Positions 49,290 through 54,697 of a stretch of DNA of 54,697 nucleotides are shown here, piece after piece. The DNA is from Armatimonadota bacterium (GTDB lineage: Bacteria; Sysuimicrobiota; Sysuimicrobiia; Sysuimicrobiales; Humicultoraceae): assembly GCA_016869025.1 (NCBI GenBank), contig VGFA01000018.1:1-54697 (forward strand), given 5' to 3'. The notes below the pieces were generated by a model. It did not search any database. It worked only from the letters and a program-made list of their open reading frames with translations, and was not told the origin of the DNA. Position numbers and translations under genes: made by a program. Numbering within the stretch: the first letter of the stretch is position 1; every line of letters starts with the position of its first letter.

Positions 49290-50375
49290 ATGGCAGACGC
49301 GGTCGTGCAGGCGCGGATCGTCGTGCTCTCTGGCGATGGCATCGGCCCGGAGGTCACCGCCGAGGCCGTCAAGGTCCTGCGCGCGGCCGCGCAGGCGCGA
49401 GGCCACGCCTTCGCGTTTGAGGAGGCGCCGTTCGGCGCCGCCGCGCTGGCCGCCGGGCACTCGCCGCTCCCGACAGCCACACTTGAGGCGTGCCGCCGCG
49501 CGGACGCGGTCCTGCTGGGCGCGGTGGGCGGCCCTGAATGGGACGGCCTGCCGCCTGACAGGCGGCCCGAAGCCGGCTTGCTTGCCCTGCGCCGGGAGCT
49601 GCGCCTGTACGCCAACCTGCGCCCGGTGCGCGCATTCTGCGGCGTTGCCGCCGCGTCGCCACTCCGTCCCGAGAAGTTGGAGGGAACCGACTTCCTGATC
49701 GTTAGGGAACTCACCGGCGGGCTCTACTTCGGCGAGCCCCGCGGCCGGACCATCACGGACGGCCGGAGAGCAGCGGTGGATTCGCTCGTCTACTCCGAGG
49801 AGGAAGTCCGCCGCGTCGCCCGGGTCGCGTTCGAGGCCGCCCGGTTGCGTCGCGGCCATGTCACCTCGGTGGACAAGGCCAACGTGCTGCACTCCTCACA
49901 GCTCTGGCGCGAGGTGGTGTGCGAGGTTGCCCTGGACTACCCGGACGTGACGCTGGACCACATGCTGGTGGACAGCGCCGCCATGCAAATGGTGCGCGGG
50001 CCAGCGGCGTTCGACGTGCTCGTGACGGAGAGCATGTTCGGCGACATCCTGAGCGACCTGGGTGCGGGGCTGGTGGGATCGCTCGGCCTCCTGCCCTCGG
50101 CCAGCCTGGGCGCCGAAGGACCATCGCTCTACGAGCCGGTGCACGGCACCGCTCCGGACATCGCGGGGCGCGGGCTTGCCAACCCCTCCGGCGCCATCCT
50201 GAGCGCGGCGCTGTTGCTCCGATACGCGCTGGGCCTGGCCGAGGAGGCTGCCCTTGTCGAGACGGCCGTGGAACGCGCTCTGGCCGGCGGAGCCAGGACG
50301 GCCGACTTGGCCGGCGGCGGCCCTGCTCTTTCCACGGCCGGCTTTGGCGATCGAGTGATCGCCCTGCTGAGCTGA
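49290..50375 (+). CDS. leuB: 3-isopropylmalate dehydrogenase
   Basis: A 361-residue NAD-dependent enzyme that oxidises and decarboxylates 3-isopropylmalate; it likely also acts on the citramalate-derived analogue. Blocks include VVLSGDGIGPEVTAEAVKVL, ELTGGLYFGEPRG, SVDKANVLHSSQLWREV (catalytic Lys) and TESMFGDILSDLGAGLVGSL (metal Asp residues), ending with EPVHGTAPDIAGRGLANP. Start ATG 49290 is 18 bases after cimA; the ribosome-binding site is poor. It is the last gene of the T-box-controlled operon that I can place. Confidence 0.95.
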   Translation: MADAVVQARIVVLSGDGIGPEVTAEAVKVLRAAAQARGHAFAFEEAPFGAAALAAGHSPLPTATLEACRRADAVLLGAVGGPEWDGLPPDRRPEAGLLALRRELRLYANLRPVRAFCGVAAASPLRPEKLEGTDFLIVRELTGGLYFGEPRGRTITDGRRAAVDSLVYSEEEVRRVARVAFEAARLRRGHVTSVDKANVLHSSQLWREVVCEVALDYPDVTLDHMLVDSAAMQMVRGPAAFDVLVTESMFGDILSDLGAGLVGSLGLLPSASLGAEGPSLYEPVHGTAPDIAGRGLANPSGAILSAALLLRYALGLAEEAALVETAVERALAGGARTADLAGGGPALSTAGFGDRVIALLS

Positions 50376-50459
50376 GGGTGCTCCTCGTCGTCTTGCGCCG
50401 GCAGGTTGCGGGAACACCCCTCGCGAACGGTTCGGCATCCGGCACCCCGGGAGGCTACC

Positions 50460-51326
50460 GTGCGGAACCGGCTGGGAACGGTTTCCATGTTTCTTGTCCT
50501 CAGCGGCGTGCTCGCCGGCTGCCAGACGCCGCGGCCCTCGGGGACCGACCGGCCGCAGGCAACGCAGGGCCCGGCGTGGCTGCCTGAGGGCGCAAGAGCC
50601 AAAGAGGTCGTGCACGCCGACCTAACCGGCGACGGGCGCGACGAGATCATCGCGACCATAACGTTTCCGACCGCTGACCGCAAGCCACCTGCGGCGATGG
50701 TGTTTGCCACGGACAAGGGCGGGCGCTACACGCAGATGCTGCGGCGCAACGTCGCCGGTGATCGTTGGCTTCCCATCCAGATAGGGCGCCCGGCCGAAGA
50801 GGCGCCGCTGGCCGCGGTGCTCGCCACTCAGTCCGGTTCAGGAGGATTCCTCGGCTACATCGTAGTGCAGCAGCGTTCAGGACGGCTGGGCGTCACCCTG
50901 GAGAAGGAGGGTCTGTTCTCTGGGGGAGTCAGATTCGTTCCCGAAGGGCTGCTGGAGTCAGCCGGCGACACAGACCGGCTGTACAGGTGGGAACCTGATG
51001 GTTGGCAGGCCGAGGACCTCGGCAGCCAGTACCTTCCGCCTGTGCCCGCTGGGACCCTGATCGTCTCGTACACGGTGGATCCCGCACGCGGGCCGCGTGC
51101 CGACGGTCCGCGCGCGATCCGGGCCCGCGTGGGGCAGTACCTCTTCCTCAGGCGCGTGAATCGAGGAGAGCCCTCGCGTATCCAGTTCTCAGGTGGCGCG
51201 GATTCCATCTCGATTCAGCCCGATGGGCTGATTGCGCTCCTGCAGGCCGACCAGATCGAGATTCACATCGAAGGCCCGGCCTACAGTGGACGCACGCTGA
51301 CGCTCCTGCTGCGGATCGATCGCTAG
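50460..51326 (+). CDS. Putative lipoprotein of unknown function
   Basis: A 288-residue protein with a lipoprotein signal: RNRLGTVSMFLVLSGVLAGC, where LAGC is the lipobox and the cysteine is residue 21 or so. The mature part starts with a Pro/Thr-rich linker, then HADLTGDGRDEIIATITF, which resembles an FG-GAP/VCBS-type calcium-binding strand, and otherwise beta-rich sequence. I recognise no enzyme motif. GTG 50460 is chosen because a GGGAGG site precedes it and it starts the signal peptide; the frame is open back to 50406. It lies 84 bases after leuB and before the tRNA promoter, so it may be a separate unit. Confidence 0.72.
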   Translation: MRNRLGTVSMFLVLSGVLAGCQTPRPSGTDRPQATQGPAWLPEGARAKEVVHADLTGDGRDEIIATITFPTADRKPPAAMVFATDKGGRYTQMLRRNVAGDRWLPIQIGRPAEEAPLAAVLATQSGSGGFLGYIVVQQRSGRLGVTLEKEGLFSGGVRFVPEGLLESAGDTDRLYRWEPDGWQAEDLGSQYLPPVPAGTLIVSYTVDPARGPRADGPRAIRARVGQYLFLRRVNRGEPSRIQFSGGADSISIQPDGLIALLQADQIEIHIEGPAYSGRTLTLLLRIDR

Positions 51327-51364
51327 GCACCGCGCGCGGAGGCGCATGCGGGTCACGACGCGCG

Positions 51365-51393
51365 TTGACACTCACTGGGGTCGGGCATAGAAT
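51365..51393 (+). promoter_or_regulatory. Promoter for tRNA-Asp
   Basis: TTGACA (51365-51370) and TAGAAT (51388-51393) are separated by 17 bases, 30 bases upstream of the tRNA. The hexamers match consensus at 6/6 and 5/6. Confidence 0.85.
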
Positions 51394-51422
51394 GGTTCTC
51401 GGCGGGAGTGCAATTCCCTCGC

Positions 51423-51501
51423 GGGGGCGTGGTGTAGCCTGGTTCAACACACCTGCCTGTCACGCAGGAGACCGCGGGTTCAAATCCCGTCGCTCCCGCC
51501 A
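51423..51501 (+). tRNA. tRNA-Asp (anticodon GTC)
   Basis: A full cloverleaf of 79 bases including encoded CCA. The acceptor stem GGGGGCG pairs with CGCTCCC (one G-T). The D stem is GTGT/ACAC and the anticodon arm is CCTGC-CTGTCAC-GCAGG with anticodon GTC. The T arm is GCGGG-TTCAAAT-CCCGT, the discriminator G73, and the CCA is genomic. All fit bacterial tRNA-Asp. Confidence 0.96.
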
Positions 51502-51522
51502 CCTCACTTCCCCCTCTAGCAG

Positions 51523-52440
51523 ATGCCACGTGTAGTGGTTGCCGGGGCGTCGGGTCCAATTGGTCGGGCGTTGGTCCGCACCCTGCTCGAGCAGGGTGCG
51601 GCGGTCTGCCGGCTCGTGCGGCGCCCCCAGGCAGGACCCGGCGAGGTGACCTGGGATCCGGAGGCCGGCACGCTCGATCCCCGCGCCTTCGACGGCGCTG
51701 ACGCCGTGGTGAACCTTGCCGGACGCAGCATCGCATCCCTTCGCTGGACAGCTGCGGTGCGAAGAGAGATCCTCGACAGCCGCGTCCGATCCACGCGCCT
51801 GCTGGTTGACGCCATCCGCAATGCTTCGGTCGCCCCTCCTGTCTTGGTCTCGGCCTCTGCGACCGGATACTACGGGGACCGGGACGATGAGGTGCTGGAC
51901 GAATCGTCCTCACCGGGCCACGGCTTCCTGGCCGACATCGCCCAGGCCTGGGAAGCCGAGGCGCGGCGCGCGACACGCGCAGGTACGCGTGTCGTGTGCG
52001 CCCGATTCGGCATCGTTCTCTCGCGCGATGGCGGCTTGCTGAGAGCCATGCGCCCCCTGTTCCGCGCATGGCTCGGCGGGCCGCTGGGAGGCGGGCGGCA
52101 GTGGTGGAGCTGGATTCACGTTGACGATGCAGCGGCCGCTCTCTCGGCAGCGATGCGGATCGCGTCGCTGGAAGGGCCCGTGAACGTCGTATCACCCTCG
52201 CCGGTCACGAACCGGGAGTTTGCCCGTGCCCTGGGAGCTGCGCTGGGACGCCCGGCCGCCCTGCGTGTGCCGGCGTTTGCGCTGCGCTTGTCGTTTGGCC
52301 AGGTGGCCGATGAGATGATGCTGGCCAGCCAGAGGGCAGTTCCCGCCAAGCTCCAGGCGCACGGATTCCGGTTCCGGTGGCCCGGACTGGAACCGGCACT
52401 GTGCGATCTTCTCTCCGGACCGCCGGGAGCAAGTTCTTGA
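51523..52440 (+). CDS. TIGR01777-family NAD-dependent epimerase-like protein
   Basis: A 305-residue extended short-chain dehydrogenase of the TIGR01777 (YfcH/SulA-like) family. It shows VVVAGASGPIGRALVRTLL at the N terminus, VNLAGRSIASLRW, SASATGYYGD (with the Tyr of the active site) and WWSWIHVDDAAAAL. A DUF1731-type C terminus follows (PAFALRLSFGQVADEMMLASQRAVP). The family's biochemical role is poorly defined; older 'cell division inhibitor' names are not well supported. ATG 51523 begins only 21 bases after the tRNA CCA and lacks a good ribosome-binding site, so it may be read from the tRNA promoter. Confidence 0.87.
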   Translation: MPRVVVAGASGPIGRALVRTLLEQGAAVCRLVRRPQAGPGEVTWDPEAGTLDPRAFDGADAVVNLAGRSIASLRWTAAVRREILDSRVRSTRLLVDAIRNASVAPPVLVSASATGYYGDRDDEVLDESSSPGHGFLADIAQAWEAEARRATRAGTRVVCARFGIVLSRDGGLLRAMRPLFRAWLGGPLGGGRQWWSWIHVDDAAAALSAAMRIASLEGPVNVVSPSPVTNREFARALGAALGRPAALRVPAFALRLSFGQVADEMMLASQRAVPAKLQAHGFRFRWPGLEPALCDLLSGPPGASS

Positions 52441-52441
52441 C

Positions 52442-53695
52442 ATGCAGGGACAGGCAATCATAGACCAGAGAGCCATTCCCGCGCCGATCTTCCTTGCGAT
52501 TGTGGCGCTCCTCCTGGTCGGATGCGCTCGGGGGGAGACCGCGCCATCACATCTTGCCTTCGTAGAGGTCAAGAGAAGCGGCACCGGCGGCGTGGAAGGC
52601 CTACGAGGGGTCTGGTCGCTGACAGTTAGCCCGGACGGCAGGCACGTCTATGCGGCGGGCTACAGGGACGACGCGGTGGTTGTGTTCGGTCGTGACCAGG
52701 TCACGGGCAGGCTGGCGTTTGTTGAGGCGCACAAGGATGGATCCGGCAATCTGGATGGAATCGCGGGCGCCTGCTCCATAGCGGTGAGCCCCGACGGACG
52801 GCACGTCTATGTGGCAGGACACTGGGACCACGCGGTGGCGGTGTTCAGCCGTGACCGGGCTACCGGAAGTCTGGCCTTCGTAGAGGCGCAGCGGGATGGC
52901 ATAGCCGGCGTGGACGGACTCCAGGTTGTCAACTGGGTGGCGGCGAGCCCAGACGGAAAGCATGTCTACGCCGCAGGATACAGGGACGACGCGGTTGCCG
53001 CGTTCCGCCGGGACGCTGCCACGGGCAGGCTTGCTTTCGTCGGGGTGTACAGGGATGGCGTCGGCGGCGTGGACGGTCTCCATGGCGCCTTCCACGTGAC
53101 GGTGAGCCCGGATGGAGAGCACGTCTACGCTGCGGGGTATCTTGAATCCGCGGTGGCGGCTTTCAGGCGAGACCGAGCCACGGGAAGACTCATCTTTGTA
53201 GAGGCAAGGCGGGACGGTGTCGGAGGAGCGAACGGGATGAGAGGACCGTCCTCCGTATCGCTGAGCCCGGATGGGAGGCACATCTATGTTGCGGGCGCCA
53301 GTGATAGCGCGGTGGCGGTGTTCAGCCGCGACAGCCGCACCGGCAGGCTCGCCTTCGTGGAGGCGCAGCAGGACGACATCGGCAGTGTAGACGGCCTCCA
53401 GGGGGTCAAGTCCGTGGCGGTAAGCCCTAACGGGAGGTATCTCTATGCAGCAGGCTGGGGCGAGCACGCGCTGGCAGTGTTCACCAGGGATGGGGTCACG
53501 GGCAGGCTGACCTTCATGGAGGCGCAGCAGGACGGTGTCGCTGGCGTTGACGGCCTCCAGGGGGCCTCTTGTGTGGCGGTGAGCCCGGACGGTGTCGGGA
53601 GATACGTCTACGTTGCTGGCAACTGGGCCCGCGCCGTCTCGGTGTTCAGAGTGCTGCGCCCACGCGATCATCGCCGATCCTGGCCAGACGGCTAG
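52442..53695 (+). CDS. Seven-bladed beta-propeller lipoprotein (lactonase/YncE-like)
   Basis: A 417-residue protein. A hydrophobic segment IFLAIVALLLVGC gives a lipobox (LVGC) near residue 29, so it is probably a membrane-anchored exported lipoprotein. From 52553 the whole chain consists of seven consecutive 53-residue repeats, each with LAFVEA, DGxxGVDGL, VAVSPDGRHVYxAG and AVAVFxRDxxTGR, matching seven propeller blades. The last blade has a two-residue insertion. Such propellers bind ligands or act as lactonases; no catalytic residues can be assigned. ATG 52442 is two bases after the previous stop. Confidence 0.82.
   Translation: MQGQAIIDQRAIPAPIFLAIVALLLVGCARGETAPSHLAFVEVKRSGTGGVEGLRGVWSLTVSPDGRHVYAAGYRDDAVVVFGRDQVTGRLAFVEAHKDGSGNLDGIAGACSIAVSPDGRHVYVAGHWDHAVAVFSRDRATGSLAFVEAQRDGIAGVDGLQVVNWVAASPDGKHVYAAGYRDDAVAAFRRDAATGRLAFVGVYRDGVGGVDGLHGAFHVTVSPDGEHVYAAGYLESAVAAFRRDRATGRLIFVEARRDGVGGANGMRGPSSVSLSPDGRHIYVAGASDSAVAVFSRDSRTGRLAFVEAQQDDIGSVDGLQGVKSVAVSPNGRYLYAAGWGEHALAVFTRDGVTGRLTFMEAQQDGVAGVDGLQGASCVAVSPDGVGRYVYVAGNWARAVSVFRVLRPRDHRRSWPDG
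52553..53665 (+). repeat. Seven tandem 159-base coding repeats
   Basis: Repeat starts fall at 52553, 52712, 52871 and every 159 bases after that, each beginning with codons for L-(A/I/T)-F. The units are diverged at DNA level but keep exact length until the last, which is longer by two codons. They encode the blades of the propeller lipoprotein. Confidence 0.85.
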
Positions 53696-53729
53696 GCGAT
53701 ACCATCCTGACACCTCGGAGGACAAGCCG

Positions 53730-54527
53730 ATGAACCCAGACAGCCCCACGCCTACCCCGCACGGAAGGTCCCTGCTGATCCTGACAGCCTGGGTCCTCAT
53801 GCTGGCCGTATCAGATCTGCCGAACATGCTGCTGGGCCTCTCGGGCGGCGAACCCGCCTGGCTGCTGTGGTCCAAGGTGGGGCTGCTTGCTGCGTTCCTG
53901 GTGCTCAGCCTGTCCGCGAGGCTCTTCCGCCCTCTGTGGCCGTACGGCCTCATCTTCCTGGTCTTCTACTTCGCGAAATGGGTGGGCAGGCCGGCACGCT
54001 GGCAGTATCTGCTCGGAGAAGAGCGGCCATCATTCCCACTCGGACACCTTGGCATCCAGGTCGGCGAGATGGCAGGGATGGCGGTGGTCCTCGCCGTGCT
54101 CTGGGCCATCCTGCGGCGACGGGGCGCGTTCTTCCTCACGGTCGGGCAGCTCAACGCTCCGCTTGAACCCGTCCGGTGGCTGGGCATCCGCCCGGGCGGG
54201 ACATGGAAGGCATTCGGCTGGATCTTCTCGGCTGTGATAGGAGGGGGCACTCTCATCTTCATTGCGATGGGGGCGCGACCGCTGCTGGGCAAGTTCGGGA
54301 TGGTGATCGGACGAGACCAGGCGCTCTGGCTGACCGTGGTCTTCTTTGGGCTGTCGCACTATCTATACGGTGACCCAAGCGGGCCGCTTGGCTTCCTCGT
54401 GACTAGCTTCGTGGCCTACTTGTTTGGAAAGAGCATGCTGGAGACACGCGGCTCCTTCTGGGCTCTGTTCATGCACATGGCAGCGGACATACCCATCTTT
54501 GCCTGGTATGCCTTGAGATCTGTGTAG
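53730..54527 (+). CDS. CPBP-like integral membrane protein (possibly inactive protease homologue)
   Basis: A 265-residue membrane protein with about eight hydrophobic helices. Near the C terminus, FFGLSHYLYGDPSGPLGFL and ALFMHMAADIPIFAW resemble motifs 2 (FxxxH) and 3 (HxxxD/N) of CPBP intramembrane proteases. The first catalytic motif, EExxxR, is not visible where expected; GRDQALW stands there. It may therefore be a degenerate or non-proteolytic member, and the family call is tentative. ATG 53730 follows GGAGG; the frame is open to 53592, inside the propeller gene. Confidence 0.62.
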   Translation: MNPDSPTPTPHGRSLLILTAWVLMLAVSDLPNMLLGLSGGEPAWLLWSKVGLLAAFLVLSLSARLFRPLWPYGLIFLVFYFAKWVGRPARWQYLLGEERPSFPLGHLGIQVGEMAGMAVVLAVLWAILRRRGAFFLTVGQLNAPLEPVRWLGIRPGGTWKAFGWIFSAVIGGGTLIFIAMGARPLLGKFGMVIGRDQALWLTVVFFGLSHYLYGDPSGPLGFLVTSFVAYLFGKSMLETRGSFWALFMHMAADIPIFAWYALRSV

Positions 54528-54697
54528 GACGCCTCGGCGCACGGGACGGCACCGGCAGGAAGTACGGTCCGGAACGTGTCAACACCTCTGAGACAAGTTC
54601 CTTTGTGAATTAGGCTCCCGGTCGCCACACCTCCTTCGTGGTCGTTTGGATCTGCGGTCGGTTGATCCAGGCCGCCGTGGGAAGCGGCCACGGCCTG
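54528..54697. other. Terminal 170 bases without a supported gene
   Basis: No gene I can support. A 7-bp hairpin (54674-54680 with 54688-54694, GCCGTGG against CCACGGC) lies at the very edge. A minus-strand frame with a GGAGG-like site runs into the CPBP-like gene but looks like a chance ORF. Confidence 0.4.

Noticed and set aside
52553..53665. Regular repeats considered as a CRISPR-like or satellite array
   Set aside because: The 159-base period is exactly 53 codons in an open frame, with protein-level conservation, so these are propeller blades.
54416..54652. Minus-strand ORF at the right edge with a GGAGG-like site
   Set aside because: It overlaps the end of the CPBP-like gene by about 110 bases, and its translation shows no membrane, domain or motif pattern.

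Overview
The window is about 54.7 kb of GC-rich chromosomal DNA. It is densely packed, and many genes overlap by 4 bases (ATGA or GTGA). Nothing looks like phage, IS or CRISPR. A T-box leader, an SLH-domain surface protein, a pyrophosphate-type phosphofructokinase, an MrfA/MrfB (YprA/YprB) pair and a Thermotoga-like inositol gene set together suggest an uncultured deep-branching Terrabacteria lineage (Armatimonadota / 'Sysuimicrobiota' / Limnochordia-like). This placement is an inference and not a firm one.

Layout. (1) 1-6.8 kb, plus strand: the end of a PiT phosphate transporter, an L-asparaginase, then a consensus sigma-70 promoter driving coxG-coxM-coxD-coxE-(XdhC/MocA fusion). This is a molybdo-flavoenzyme maturation operon that has the FAD subunit but neither the catalytic nor the 2Fe-2S subunit. 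(2) 6.8-11.8 kb, mostly minus strand: an N-acyl-D-amino-acid deacylase-type amidohydrolase, an SLH-SPOR-phosphodiester glycosidase exoprotein, a tiny Lys-rich ORF closed by a perfect terminator hairpin, and a glutaryl-CoA-type acyl-CoA dehydrogenase. (3) 11.9-36.8 kb: a carbohydrate island. A LacI-type regulator with its own CG-centred palindromic operator heads zinc dehydrogenase (IolM-like), TIM-barrel isomerase, Gfo/Idh/MocA dehydrogenase and HAD phosphatase genes. Three 'ferric-type' ABC importers follow. A creatininase-family hydrolase (IolN-like) and a 5-keto-L-gluconate epimerase (IolO-like) sit between importers 1 and 2. Importer 3 has two tandem-duplicated binding proteins. A minus-strand pair (PPi-type PFK and Cgl0159-type aldolase) and a plus-strand pair (hydroxypyruvate isomerase and tartronate semialdehyde reductase) complete the island. 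My reading is a Thermotoga-type inositol pathway fed by importers that are probably for organic or phosphorylated substrates rather than iron.

(4) 36.8-40.5 kb, minus strand: mrfB and mrfA (DNA repair nuclease and helicase) and a 54-residue membrane protein. (5) 40.5-50.4 kb: a long structured leader (promoter, direct repeats, an attenuator-like switching hairpin, then a T-box riboswitch), followed by ilvB-ilvN-ilvC-leuA-leuC-leuD-cimA-leuB. These genes make leucine and, through citramalate, isoleucine precursors from pyruvate. ilvD is not in the window. (6) 50.4-54.7 kb: a lipoprotein, tRNA-Asp(GTC) with its own promoter, a TIGR01777-family epimerase-like protein, a seven-bladed beta-propeller lipoprotein and a CPBP-like membrane protein.

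Two features cut across the regions. All three convergent protein-gene pairs that abut directly share their stop codons in a single CTAG tetranucleotide. Strong hairpins follow two of the binding-protein genes. All calls come from reading the sequence; family assignments rest on recognised motifs and memory of the families, not on database searches.
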